In this document: one piece after another, positions 46,978 to 55,660 of the stretch | How the letters are laid out: each line of letters begins with the position of its first letter | How positions within the stretch are numbered: the stretch's first letter is position 1 | Notes under the pieces: model-generated | The model's input: only the letters and a program-made list of their open reading frames with translations | Told to the model about the DNA's origin: nothing | The model's database searches: none | Position numbers and translations under genes: made by a program | DNA from: Clostridiales bacterium | Lineage (GTDB): Bacteria; Bacillota; Clostridia; Oscillospirales; Oscillospiraceae | Reading direction: 5' to 3' | DNA: 59,865 bases | NCBI GenBank assembly: GCA_022786965.1 | Contig: JALFXH010000126.1 | Coordinates: 1 to 59,865, forward strand

Positions 46978-47163
46978 ATGGCTGTCCCTAAGTGTAAAGT
47001 GTCCAAGGCCCGCCGCGATAAGCGCCGTGGCTCCAACTGGAAGCTGTCCGCTCCCAGCGTTGCGGTTTGCCCCAAGTGCGGCGAGCCCGTAATGCCCCAC
47101 AGAGCCTGCAAGGCTTGCGGTACCTACAACGGCCGTCAGGTTCTGGCTGTCGAGGCTGAGTAA
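46978..47163 (+). CDS. rpmF: 50S ribosomal protein L32
   Basis: 61 residues starting MAVPKCKVSKARRDKRR, with the zinc-binding form CPKCG and CKACG. Strong site AGGAGGTG. Second gene of the yceD-rpmF operon. Confidence 0.98.
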   Translation: MAVPKCKVSKARRDKRRGSNWKLSAPSVAVCPKCGEPVMPHRACKACGTYNGRQVLAVEAE

Positions 47164-47178
47164 GGCACACGGAAATGC

Positions 47179-47208
47179 AGAGGAAGGCGGTTTCGTCTTC
47201 CTCTTTTT
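47179..47208 (+). terminator. Terminator of yceD-rpmF
   Basis: AGAGGAAG pairs with CTTCCTCT and is followed by TTTTTCC. Confidence 0.85.
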
Positions 47209-47214
47209 CCATAT

Positions 47215-47309
47215 GCGGCGAGTCGCCGCTGACAATGCGGCCCGCAGGGCGGGCAGCCAATGCGTTACGGACGCTGGGTGGATGACGAACATCCTTTGGG
47301 CCCCTCGAC
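47215..47309 (-). repeat. GTCGAGGGGCCC dispersed repeat, copy 1
   Basis: Read on the minus strand it begins GTCGAGGGGCCCAAAGG and contains CACCCAGCGTCCGTAACGC and CCGCATTGTCAGCGGC. A second copy in plus orientation is at 55030-55126. In both places it lies close to a minimal palindromic element (47359; 54894). It fills much of the 434-base gap before der. Confidence 0.75.
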
Positions 47310-47358
47310 AGGAACTGCTCAGTATATTAGTAAATTGTGCTTTCGTGGCGTTACCCAA

Positions 47359-47452
47359 GGCTCCCCTTGAGGGGAGCTGTCAGCGCAGCTGACTGAGGGG
47401 TGCACCCCACCCACCCCGCTTAAGCCGGGCCACCACCCCAGATAAGGGAGGC
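47359..47452 (-). mobile_element. Minimal palindromic element, copy 2
   Basis: 94 bp, nearly the reverse complement of the copy at 46198: it starts GGCTCCCCTTGAGGGGAGC, has GTCAGCGCAGCTGAC and GGGGTGCACCCC, and ends GATAAGGGAGGC with the flank ATTAGAAC. The left flank GCGTTACCCAA also matches the 46198 copy, so the shared unit is longer than the palindrome. The second hairpin of the right arm is eroded. Confidence 0.75.
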
Positions 47453-47536
47453 ATTAGAACGCTAAATTCTCCTTAATACAATCATCGCCGAAGGCGATAC
47501 CACCACTCCACTCTCCACACTTAATAAATTTTCCCG

Positions 47537-47565
47537 TTGCTTTTACCGCCAAACTGTGCCATAAT
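47537..47565 (+). promoter_or_regulatory. Promoter of der-plsY-gpsA
   Basis: -35 TTGCTT and -10 CATAAT with a 17-nt spacer, 33 bases before the ATG of der. A small hairpin ATCGCC-GAA-GGCGAT lies upstream near 47487. Confidence 0.6.
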
Positions 47566-47597
47566 AAATTGACCCCTTTAAGAAAGGAAGTGTTGTC

Positions 47598-48932
47598 ATG
47601 GCAAAACCACTGGTAGCCATCGTCGGACGGCCCAACGTGGGAAAATCCATGCTGTTTAATAAGCTCACCGGCCAGCGCACCTCCATTGTGGAGGATACCC
47701 CCGGCGTCACCCGGGACCGGATCTATGGCGACTGCGAATGGTGCGGCCGGCACTTTTCCCTGGTGGACACCGGCGGCATCGAGCCGGACACCGACAGCGA
47801 TATGCTGAAATTCATGCGCCGTCAGGCGGAAATCGGCATTGAACTGGCGGACGCCATTATTATGGTAGCCGATGTCCGCAGCGGTGTCACCGCCGCCGAT
47901 CAGGACGTTGCCACCATGCTGCGCAAATCCGGCAAGCCTGTTGCCCTGGCGGTCAACAAGTGCGACTCCATCGGGCTAGTCAACGCCGACGCCTTTGAAT
48001 TCTATTCCCTGGGCATTGGCGACCTGTTCGAAACCTCCGCCGTCCACGGTCACGGCACCGGCGATTTACTTGACTGGGTGCTGGAAAACATCCCCGAAAA
48101 TGACGAGGAGGACGAAGACAGCGATGTCATTAAGGTCGCCATCGTGGGCAAGCCCAACGTGGGCAAGTCCAGCCTCCTGAACCGGATTCTGGGGGAGGAG
48201 CGGGTTATCGTCTCCAACGTGGCGGGCACCACCCGGGACGCCATCGATTCTTACTTTGAGAACGAAACCGGAAAATACTGCTTCATCGACACTGCCGGTA
48301 TGCGCCGGAAAAGCAAGGTGGACGACGCCATCGAAAAATACTCCAATATGCGCTCCATCAGCGCCATCGAGCGGGCGGACGTGTGCCTGATCCTGATTGA
48401 TGCCAATGACGGGGTCACCGAGCAGGACACCAAGATCGCGGGTTTGGTTCACGAGGCGGGCAAGGCCGCCATCATCGTTGTCAACAAGTGGGACGCGGTG
48501 GAAGATAAGGAAACCAACACCATGCGGGACATGGAGGCCAAGGTTCGCCAGGGCTTAAGCTATATGCTCTACGCCCCGGTGCTGTTCATCTCCGCCCTCA
48601 CCGGCTCCCGGGTAGACAAGCTCTTCCAGCTGATTCAGGACGTCCACGCCCAGAACACCATGCGCATCACCACCGGCGCGCTGAACAGCGTCCTGGCCGA
48701 CGCCACCGCCCGGGTGCAGCCCCCTACGGACAAGGGCCGCCGGCTGAAAATCTACTATATGACCCAGGCCAGCTCCAAGCCGCCCCACTTCGTCATTTTC
48801 TGCAACGATGCCCGGCTCTTCCACTTCTCCTACCAGCGGTATCTGGAAAACCAGATCCGGGAGGTCTTCGGCCTGCAGGGCACCCCCATCCGCATCACCA
48901 TCCGTCAAAAGGGCGACAAGGAGGAGCAGTAG
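47598..48932 (+). CDS. der: Ribosome biogenesis GTPase Der (EngA)
   Basis: 444 residues. Two tandem GTPase domains: G1 motifs GRPNVGKS (about 9) and GKPNVGKS (about 185), G3 DTGG and DTAG, G4 NKCD and NKWD. A C-terminal KH-like domain follows (RLKIYYMTQASSKPPHFVIFCND region). It is needed for 50S assembly. Site AAAGGAAG. Confidence 0.97.
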   Translation: MAKPLVAIVGRPNVGKSMLFNKLTGQRTSIVEDTPGVTRDRIYGDCEWCGRHFSLVDTGGIEPDTDSDMLKFMRRQAEIGIELADAIIMVADVRSGVTAADQDVATMLRKSGKPVALAVNKCDSIGLVNADAFEFYSLGIGDLFETSAVHGHGTGDLLDWVLENIPENDEEDEDSDVIKVAIVGKPNVGKSSLLNRILGEERVIVSNVAGTTRDAIDSYFENETGKYCFIDTAGMRRKSKVDDAIEKYSNMRSISAIERADVCLILIDANDGVTEQDTKIAGLVHEAGKAAIIVVNKWDAVEDKETNTMRDMEAKVRQGLSYMLYAPVLFISALTGSRVDKLFQLIQDVHAQNTMRITTGALNSVLADATARVQPPTDKGRRLKIYYMTQASSKPPHFVIFCNDARLFHFSYQRYLENQIREVFGLQGTPIRITIRQKGDKEEQ

Positions 48933-48933
48933 C

Positions 48934-49563
48934 ATGGTACTTTCTATCGTGATTGCCGCCGTGGCTGCCTACCTGCTGGGCAACCTCAACGGCGCGGTGG
49001 TGGTGAGCCGGATTGTTGCCCATGAGGATGTGCGTACGAAGGGCAGCGGTAACGCGGGGCTCACCAACTTTACCCGCAACTACGGCGCCCATACCTCCGT
49101 ATTCGTGATCCTCATTGACGTGGGCAAGGCCGTGGCGGCCTGTCTCATCGGCGGGCTGCTGCTGAAGGGCTATGGGCACTACGCCGACGGCGTTGCTCTG
49201 GGCGGCCTGTTCGTGATTTTGGGCCACGACTTCCCGGCTCTGCTGGGCTTCAAGGGCGGCAAGGGCATCCTCAGCGGCGTTACCGTGGCCCTGATGCTGG
49301 ATTGGCGCATCGGCCTGTTCGTCTTCGGCATCTTCCTTCTGGCCTACGCGCTGACCAAATATGTCTCTCTGGGCAGCGTCCTGTCCTCCGGCGCTTTCGG
49401 CCCCATCTACGCGGTTGTACACTGGGGGGAAGGCTGGTTCCCCATCGTAGTTGGCTTTGTCCTCAGCGCGTTGATTGTGTGGATGCACCGGGGCAACATT
49501 GTCCGCCTGGTAAAGGGCGAGGAACGGAAAACAAACCTGTTAGGGAAAGGAAAAAAGCAATGA
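48934..49563 (+). CDS. plsY: Glycerol-3-phosphate acyltransferase PlsY
   Basis: 209 residues with about five membrane helices. PlsY motif 1 is GSGNAGLTNFTRNYG, and GHDFPALLGFKGGKGI is motif 2. It acylates glycerol-3-phosphate with acyl-phosphate at the start of phospholipid synthesis. The start (MVLSIVIAAVAAYLLGN) follows AAGGAGGAG, 2 bases after der; longer frames overlap der without a site. Confidence 0.96.
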   Translation: MVLSIVIAAVAAYLLGNLNGAVVVSRIVAHEDVRTKGSGNAGLTNFTRNYGAHTSVFVILIDVGKAVAACLIGGLLLKGYGHYADGVALGGLFVILGHDFPALLGFKGGKGILSGVTVALMLDWRIGLFVFGIFLLAYALTKYVSLGSVLSSGAFGPIYAVVHWGEGWFPIVVGFVLSALIVWMHRGNIVRLVKGEERKTNLLGKGKKQ

Positions 49564-50558
49564 AAGCAGTTGTTGTTGGAAGCGGCGCCTGGGGCACTGC
49601 CCTGGCCATCCGCCTGTGCAAGAACGGTCACGATGTGACCATGTGGACCTTTGAAAAGGACCTGATCCCCGAAATGGAAGCCACCCACCGCAATCCCCGT
49701 CTGCCGAATGCCGTGCTGCCCGAAACCTTAAAAATCAGCGGCGACTATGCCTGTGCCAGAGGGGCCAAGCTGGTGGTGATCGCCAGCCCCTCCTTCCCCT
49801 TAAGAAGCGTCAGTAAGGGCGTGGCCCCTTACATCGATGACGACGCCGTGGTGGTGTCCGTCACCAAGGGCCTGGAACAGGGCACCCACCTGCGCATGAG
49901 CCAGGTGGTGGCTCAGGAGACCGGCAAGGACGTAGTTGTGCTCTCCGGCCCCAGCCACGCCGAGGAAGTGTCCATTGACGTGCCCACGGGCCTGCTGTCC
50001 GCCTCCGCCGACCAGAAAAAGGCGGAATTTGTGCAGGATGCCTTCATGTCCGACACCCTCCGGGTCTACACCAGCGCCGACCCCGCCGGCGCGGAACTGG
50101 GGGCGGCTCTGAAAAACGTTATCGCCCTGTGCGCCGGCATCACCGATGGGTTAGGTTTTGGCGACAATACCAAGGCCATGCTGATGACCCGTGGTCTTAC
50201 GGAAACCGCCCGGCTGGGCGTTGCCATGGGCGCGAAGAAGGAGACCTTCACGGGTCTGGCCGGTGTGGGCGACCTGATCGTCACCTGCACCTCCATGCAC
50301 TCCCGGAACCGCCGGGCCGGCATTCTCATCGGTCAGGGCAAGGACGCCCAGACCGCCATGAAGGAAGTGGGCGCTGTGGTGGAAGGTTACTACGCCGCCA
50401 AGTCCGCCTATGAGCTGGGCAAGGCTATGAACATCGATATGCCCATCACCGAGGCCGCCTATAAGGTGCTCTACGAGGGCGCGGACGTAAAGCAGGCTGT
50501 ACAGTCTCTGCTGACCCGTCAGCGCAAGGCCGAGTCCGAGAACCCCGGCTGGCTGTAA
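49560..50558 (+). CDS. gpsA: NAD(P)-dependent glycerol-3-phosphate dehydrogenase
   Basis: 332 residues. Rossmann motif VVGSGAWGTALAIRLCKNGHDV, and the substrate-binding region AALKNVIALCAGITDGLGFGDNTKAMLMTRG. It makes the glycerol-3-phosphate used by PlsY; the two genes overlap by 4 bases (ATGA), so they are translationally coupled. Confidence 0.97.
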   Translation: MKAVVVGSGAWGTALAIRLCKNGHDVTMWTFEKDLIPEMEATHRNPRLPNAVLPETLKISGDYACARGAKLVVIASPSFPLRSVSKGVAPYIDDDAVVVSVTKGLEQGTHLRMSQVVAQETGKDVVVLSGPSHAEEVSIDVPTGLLSASADQKKAEFVQDAFMSDTLRVYTSADPAGAELGAALKNVIALCAGITDGLGFGDNTKAMLMTRGLTETARLGVAMGAKKETFTGLAGVGDLIVTCTSMHSRNRRAGILIGQGKDAQTAMKEVGAVVEGYYAAKSAYELGKAMNIDMPITEAAYKVLYEGADVKQAVQSLLTRQRKAESENPGWL

Positions 50559-50571
50559 ACAAAAAAAAAGA

Positions 50572-50621
50572 CCGCGGACGGCCCGCCGGATTTTTCCGGC
50601 GGGCTGTTTGGCTGTCCGCGG
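50572..50621 (+). terminator. Nested stem-loop after gpsA
   Basis: The outer stem CCGCGGAC / GTCCGCGG encloses a separate strong hairpin GCCCGCCGGA-TTTT-TCCGGCGGGC. A run of nine A precedes it rather than a U-run after it, so it may work as a terminator for opposite-strand transcription or as a 3'-end stabiliser. Confidence 0.55.
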
Positions 50622-50655
50622 CCTTGTGGGCGGCAAAAAATTCACAGTCTTTCCC

Positions 50656-50684
50656 TTTACCCCGGCGGAAAAACGTGGTAAACT
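50656..50684 (+). promoter_or_regulatory. Promoter of the YfhO-family gene
   Basis: -35 TTTACC and -10 TAAACT with a 17-nt spacer, 34 bases before the ATG at 50719. Confidence 0.55.
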
Positions 50685-50718
50685 AATGGGAAATCATTCA
50701 CCGTTCTGGAGGAACCTC

Positions 50719-53454
50719 ATGAGACTTGGAAAACGCGCGCAATGGAATTTTGCTGCCTTGGGCTTTGCCATCCCCTGTCTGGGAATGCTGATGGTCATGC
50801 TCATCAGCCATTACGCCCCCTTCGGCAAATATTCCATGCTGTATTCCGATATGTACCACCAATACTACCCCTTCTTCGTGGCCTTCCGCAACGCCATCCG
50901 CGGCGGAAACGGCCTACTGTATACCTGGAGCGTCGGTATGGGCATGGACTACCTGGGGCTGATTGCCTACTATCTGGCCTCGCCCCTGAACCTTGTCAGC
51001 GTGCTGCTGCCGGAAAGCTGGCTTTTGGGCTATTTTTCTCTGCTGGTGCCCATCAAGCTGGGGCTGGCCGGGCTGTTCTTCTCCCTGTTCCTGAAGGACA
51101 TTTTTCGCAGGAACGATGTGTCCATTGCCGTGTTCGGCGGGCTCTACGGCCTGTGCGCCTGGGCGCTGGGGTATCAGTGGAACGTCATGTGGCTGGATAC
51201 CTTCGCCCTTCTACCTCTGGTAGTGCTGGGGGAAGTGAAGCTGCTGCGGGATAAAAAGGTGGTTCTGTACACGGTGAGCCTGTTTCTGTCCGTGTTCACC
51301 AACTACTATATCGGCCTGTTTACCTGCTTTTTCGTGTTCTTCCTGTTCTTTATCTACGAAATCTGCCGCTGGGGCGGGATTAAGAAATTCTTCTGCGACC
51401 TGCTGCGCATTGGCCTGTTCTCCGCCATCGCCTTAGGGCTGACGGCGATTCTTACCGTGCCCGCCCTGTTCGCTCTGGGCACCACCCAGTCCAGCGTGAA
51501 TAAGTTCCCCACCTCCTTCCGGCTGAACATCGCCAAGGAGAATACCATTTTGGGCCTGCTGGACGCCATGCGGCAGGTGGCGGGCAATATGGGCGGCTCC
51601 ATCGAGCCCAGCTTCAAGGAGGGCCTGCCCAACCTTTACTGCGGCATTATCAGCGTGTTCCTCATGTTCGCGTACCTGCTTTCCAAACAGGTGAAGCTCC
51701 GGGATAAGGTCTGCGCCGTGTTTCTGCTGGTGTTCTTTAACCTCAGCTTTATCGTGCGGCAGCTGGACTATATCTGGCATGGCTTCCACTTTACCAATAT
51801 GATTCCCTACCGGTTCAGCTTCCTGTACAGCTTCGTGGTGCTGTACATGGCCTACCGGGCCTGGACGCTGCGGGGTTCCTTCTCCACCAGGCGGATTCTG
51901 GCGGCGGGAGTGCTGGCGGCGGGGGTGCTGGCCTGCTCCAACCAGTTGACGGAAACCATTGAGCTGACCCTGTTTGGCAGAGATTGGGATTTTCCCCTGT
52001 ATTTTGTCTATAATCTGGTGTTTCTGGTACTGTACCTGCTGGCTATGCTGTCCGGCAACGTTACCGAACCCATCCCGGAGGAGGCGGAACGGGAGGAGGC
52101 TGCCCGGATCCGGCTGGAGAATATCCGCCAGCGGCGGCGGTCCCGGGCGCTGGTGCTGACGGTTGCTTGGGTGGAGCTGATCGCCAATCTCATCTGCTTC
52201 GGCCTGTATTTCCCCGGCACCGGAGTCTCCGACTACCCCCGGGGAAAGGAAAAGACGGCCTCCGTTATCCGCTACATGAAGGAGCGGGAGGAAGATACCC
52301 TTTTCTACCGGGCGGAGAGCACCCACTCCCAGACCCTGAACGACGGCGCCCTCAACGGCTACAACGGCGTGTCCGCCTTCACCAGCTCCGCCAACGTCAA
52401 GACCACCCTGTTCATGCAGGCTCTGGGCTACGGGGCGAAAAACACCTACAACCGCTACCTCTTCGAGGAAAGCTCCCCGGTTGCCAACCTGTTCCTGAAC
52501 CTCAAATACATGATCGAGCGGGACGGGAAGGATAAGGAAAGCGCCTACTTTACGGAGGTTAACCGCTTCGGCAATACGGCTCTGCTGGAAAACAATGCCT
52601 ATCTGCCCCTGGGCTTTCTGACGGAGTCGGCCCTGGGGGAGCTGGCGTTTACCACCTCCGGCAACGCTTTCTCCTTCCAGAACGACCTGTTCTCCGCCGC
52701 CACGGGGGTGGATGGAGACGTCTGGCATAAGCTGGAAGGGGAGAACCTGTCCATCCTTCCCGGAGACGCGTGGATTTCCGAGGAAAATGACACCGGCTAC
52801 TGCCGCTACGAGACCACCGATCAGTCCGAGGTGATCTACAGCTTCACCGCCGACCGGGACGGCTTCGCCTGCATTCATCTGGACCTGCCCAAGCGCAATG
52901 ACTTCTATGTCAGCGTCAACGGGCTGGAGCTGTACAAGGAGAAAATCAGCCTGCCCCAGATGCTGGCGGTCAGCGACGTACAGGTCGGGGATGTCATCGA
53001 TGTGCGGATCGTCTGCCCCGCGGGGGAGAGCAGTACCATGACCGTGGGGGCGGCGATTCTGAACCCGGAGCGGTTCCAGGCAGGGTATGAAATCCTGAAT
53101 GCCTCCACGCTGAAGCTGACAAAGTTCCGCTCCACCCGGGTGGAGGGAACCATCGACTGCGACCGGGATGGCCTATTGTACACCTCCATCCCCCAGAACG
53201 GCAACTGGCAGGCCACCGTGGACGGCCGTCCGGTGGAAACCGCCATGGTGGGAGACTGTATGCTGGCCCTGCCCCTGAGCGCGGGCAGCCACAGCATCAC
53301 TTTGACCTACCGCAATTCCGCCTTTATTCTTGGGGCGCGGATTACCCTTGCCTGTGCAGCCGTCTTCGCGGCGCTGCTTCTGACCGCCTATGCCGACGAG
53401 CTGCGGCCCAGACAGGGAAAATTCTCCAGAGGAAGGGAAAAGCGGGAGAAATAG
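50719..53454 (+). CDS. YfhO family membrane protein
   Basis: 911 residues. About a dozen membrane helices in the first 470 residues, with the outer loop DMYHQYYPFFVAFRNAIRGG and WSVGMGMDYLGLIAYYLASPLN, which are hallmarks of YfhO (PF09586). Residues about 520-880 form an extracytoplasmic domain, and a last helix is at about 880. YfhO proteins are GT-C-like and support glycosylation of lipoteichoic acid or similar polymers. The start follows TGGAGGA; an ATG at 50686 lacks a site. Confidence 0.9.
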   Translation: MRLGKRAQWNFAALGFAIPCLGMLMVMLISHYAPFGKYSMLYSDMYHQYYPFFVAFRNAIRGGNGLLYTWSVGMGMDYLGLIAYYLASPLNLVSVLLPESWLLGYFSLLVPIKLGLAGLFFSLFLKDIFRRNDVSIAVFGGLYGLCAWALGYQWNVMWLDTFALLPLVVLGEVKLLRDKKVVLYTVSLFLSVFTNYYIGLFTCFFVFFLFFIYEICRWGGIKKFFCDLLRIGLFSAIALGLTAILTVPALFALGTTQSSVNKFPTSFRLNIAKENTILGLLDAMRQVAGNMGGSIEPSFKEGLPNLYCGIISVFLMFAYLLSKQVKLRDKVCAVFLLVFFNLSFIVRQLDYIWHGFHFTNMIPYRFSFLYSFVVLYMAYRAWTLRGSFSTRRILAAGVLAAGVLACSNQLTETIELTLFGRDWDFPLYFVYNLVFLVLYLLAMLSGNVTEPIPEEAEREEAARIRLENIRQRRRSRALVLTVAWVELIANLICFGLYFPGTGVSDYPRGKEKTASVIRYMKEREEDTLFYRAESTHSQTLNDGALNGYNGVSAFTSSANVKTTLFMQALGYGAKNTYNRYLFEESSPVANLFLNLKYMIERDGKDKESAYFTEVNRFGNTALLENNAYLPLGFLTESALGELAFTTSGNAFSFQNDLFSAATGVDGDVWHKLEGENLSILPGDAWISEENDTGYCRYETTDQSEVIYSFTADRDGFACIHLDLPKRNDFYVSVNGLELYKEKISLPQMLAVSDVQVGDVIDVRIVCPAGESSTMTVGAAILNPERFQAGYEILNASTLKLTKFRSTRVEGTIDCDRDGLLYTSIPQNGNWQATVDGRPVETAMVGDCMLALPLSAGSHSITLTYRNSAFILGARITLACAAVFAALLLTAYADELRPRQGKFSRGREKREK

Positions 53455-53457
53455 TGG

Positions 53458-53486
53458 TTGTAAAATCCTTATAAATATAGTATAAT
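53458..53486 (+). promoter_or_regulatory. Promoter of murC
   Basis: -35 TTGTAA and -10 TATAAT with a 17-nt spacer, 38 bases before the ATG. Confidence 0.7.
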
Positions 53487-53524
53487 GCTGTGAGCTTTGC
53501 AAATTACAAGCGGGGGAACAGTCA

Positions 53525-54889
53525 ATGATGTTTCAGAATAAGAAAATCGCCAAATATCTCACACCCGGCTGTCATGTGCACCTGGTCGGCATTGGCGGCG
53601 TATCCATGCGCCCCCTGGGACTGGTGCTCAAGGGCATGGGCATGGAGGTAACAGGCTCCGATATGAGCGCCTCCGATGGAACCAGAGAACTGGAAGACAA
53701 GGGGATTCCCGTGGCCATCGGACACCACGCGGAAAATATTGAAGGCGCGGCCTGCATTATCCGCACCGCCGCCGCCCACAACGACAACCCGGAGATCGCC
53801 GCCGCCCGGGCCGCCGGCATTCCCGTCTTCGAGCGGGCCCAGGCCTGGGGAGAGATCATGAAGTCCTACAAGAACGCAGTCTGCGTCTCCGGCACCCACG
53901 GCAAGACAACCACCACCTCCATGCTGACCCACATTCTCATGGAGGCCAATCTGGACCCCACTGTCATGATCGGCGGCTACCTGCCGCTGCTCCACGCCAG
54001 CCACCGGGTGGGCCACGGCGACACCATATTGCTTGAAAGCTGCGAATACTGCGACTCCTTCCTGAATTTCTTCCCCACCCTGGCCCTGGTGCTGAATGTG
54101 GAGGAGGATCACCTGGACTACTTCAAGGATCTGGCGGATATCCAGAAATCCTTCCACAAATTCGCCGCCATGGCTACCTTCGGCGTGGTTGCCAACGGCG
54201 ACGACCCCCACACCGTCAAGGCCATGGAGGGTATTGACTATGTTTCCTTCGGCCTGGGGGAGAATAACCGCATCCACGCCGCCAATATGTGCCCGGACTG
54301 GCGGCACTTTGACGTGGTGTGCGACGGGGAATTCTACTGCCACCTGGACATGGGCGTGCTGGGAAAGCACAACGCCATGAACGCTCTGGCTGCCGCTGCC
54401 GCCGCCTGGATGATGGGCATTCCCGGCGAGGCGGTGTCCCACGGTTTGGAATCCTTCCACGGCGCGGGCCGGCGGATGGAGTTTAAGGGGAAATTTAACG
54501 GCGCGGACGTGTACGACGACTACGCCCACCACCCCGACGAGGTGGCGGCTACCATCGCCGCCGTCCGGGACGCCATGCCGGGAAGGCGGCTGGTGCTGGC
54601 TTTCCAGCCCCACACCTACTCCCGCACCAACGCCCTGTTTGACGATTTCGTCCGGGAGCTGAGCAAGACGGACGTGCTGGTGCTGGCGGAAATTTACGCC
54701 GCCCGGGAGCGGAACACCATCGGCATCTCCTCCGCGGACGTGGCGGAGAAAATCCCCGGCGCGGTATTCTGCGAGACCCTGCCGGAGGTCACCGCGTACT
54801 TAAAGGCCAATGTCCGGGAGGGCGATGTGGTGATCACCATGGGCGCCGGTGATATCTTCCGGGCAGGAGAGGCGCTGCTGGGGAAATAA
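53525..54889 (+). CDS. murC: UDP-N-acetylmuramate--L-alanine ligase
   Basis: 454 residues. N-terminal UDP-binding HLVGIGGVSMRPL, ATP loop VSGTHGKTTTTSML (about 118-131), and the C-terminal DDYAHHPDEVAATIAAVR. It adds the first amino acid of the peptidoglycan stem peptide. Site GGGGGAAC. Two adjacent ATG codons exist at 53525 and 53528. A palindromic element begins 4 bases after the stop. Confidence 0.97.
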   Translation: MMFQNKKIAKYLTPGCHVHLVGIGGVSMRPLGLVLKGMGMEVTGSDMSASDGTRELEDKGIPVAIGHHAENIEGAACIIRTAAAHNDNPEIAAARAAGIPVFERAQAWGEIMKSYKNAVCVSGTHGKTTTTSMLTHILMEANLDPTVMIGGYLPLLHASHRVGHGDTILLESCEYCDSFLNFFPTLALVLNVEEDHLDYFKDLADIQKSFHKFAAMATFGVVANGDDPHTVKAMEGIDYVSFGLGENNRIHAANMCPDWRHFDVVCDGEFYCHLDMGVLGKHNAMNALAAAAAAWMMGIPGEAVSHGLESFHGAGRRMEFKGKFNGADVYDDYAHHPDEVAATIAAVRDAMPGRRLVLAFQPHTYSRTNALFDDFVRELSKTDVLVLAEIYAARERNTIGISSADVAEKIPGAVFCETLPEVTAYLKANVREGDVVITMGAGDIFRAGEALLGK

Positions 54890-54893
54890 AACA

Positions 54894-54987
54894 GGCTCCC
54901 CTTGAGGGGAGCTGTCAGCGAAGCTGACTGAGGGGTGCACCCCTCCGACCCGGCTTACGCCGGGCCACCTCCCCTGAAAGGGGAGGC
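54894..54987 (-). mobile_element. Minimal palindromic element, copy 3
   Basis: 94 bp with both arms intact: GGCTCCCC-TTGA-GGGGAGC, GTCAGC-GAA-GCTGAC, GGGGTGCACCCC, CCCGGC-TTAC-GCCGGG, and CCTCCCC-TGAAA-GGGGAGG. The right flank GGCATTAGAG followed by CTAAATTCTCCTT also matches the 47359 copy. It starts 4 bases after murC and may double as its terminator. Confidence 0.78.
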
Positions 54988-55029
54988 ATTAGAGCTCTAA
55001 ATTCTCCTTTACCTACCTAAGCACTTCCG

Positions 55030-55126
55030 GTCGAGGGGCCCCATGGTTGTACGACAACCACCCAGTGTCCGTAACGCATTGGCTGTCGGCCCTGCCGACC
55101 GCATTGTCAGCGGCCACTGGCGGCCC
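55030..55126 (+). repeat. GTCGAGGGGCCC dispersed repeat, copy 2
   Basis: Matches 47215-47309 in opposite orientation: GTCGAGGGGCCC, then CACCCAGTGTCCGTAACGC, and CCGCATTGTCAGCGGC. In the variable parts the copies keep small hairpins with different stems (GGTTGT-ACG-ACAACC here). No gene. Confidence 0.75.
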
Positions 55127-55162
55127 GCAAAAGAAAATGTGCCGGTTGCCCGGCACATTCTC

Positions 55163-55555
55163 CTATTCCTCCAAAACCAGATGGTCCACGCCGGAGGATT
55201 CAAATTCCGACATATATCTGTCCATCCGCTCCACGATTTCGTCATAGTTGTCCCCGTTGATCTCGGGATAATCCATATCCCGCCGGGAAAGCTCCTCGGC
55301 GAGGATTTCGTAGAATACGTTGTCCTCGTAATAGGCGATGGCCTCGTGGATGCCGCCCTCGGTGTAGGCCCGGGAGGGGACGATGGTTCCGTTCCAGGGC
55401 TCGGACAGGGCGGGGGACAGGGCGAAAATCTTACTTTCCAGGTCATCGTAGTCCTGGAAACGGTCATCACCCCGGGTGGAATTGAGCACCCAGTTGCCGA
55501 TGTAGACCAGGTCCAGCAGACGGCGGAACTCTTTCGGAGTCAATTCGATGTTCAT
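55163..55555 (-). CDS. Hypothetical cytosolic protein, unknown family
   Basis: 130 residues, acidic (NGDNYDEIVERMDRYMSEFE), no signal or membrane segment. It starts MNIELTPKEFRRLLDLVYIGNWVLN after AAGGAGGG and has a -10 TATAAT upstream near 55590 (minus strand). It contains IHEAIAYYEDNVFYEILAEELSRRDM, probably all helical. It is alone on its strand between murC and ddl. I do not recognise it. Confidence 0.75.
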   Translation of the reverse strand: MNIELTPKEFRRLLDLVYIGNWVLNSTRGDDRFQDYDDLESKIFALSPALSEPWNGTIVPSRAYTEGGIHEAIAYYEDNVFYEILAEELSRRDMDYPEINGDNYDEIVERMDRYMSEFESSGVDHLVLEE

Positions 55556-55660
55556 GGGCGTCCCTCCTTCATATTGATTGGCTCAATTATAGCACTGATT
55601 CCGGGAAATTCCAGTGGAAATTTGTAAAATATCCGTTTTATCCGATTATGAGGTGAAGTT

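Noticed and set aside
51433-52878. 481-codon minus-strand frame inside the YfhO gene
   Set aside because: No ribosome site or domain; the plus-strand gene is a clear YfhO protein.
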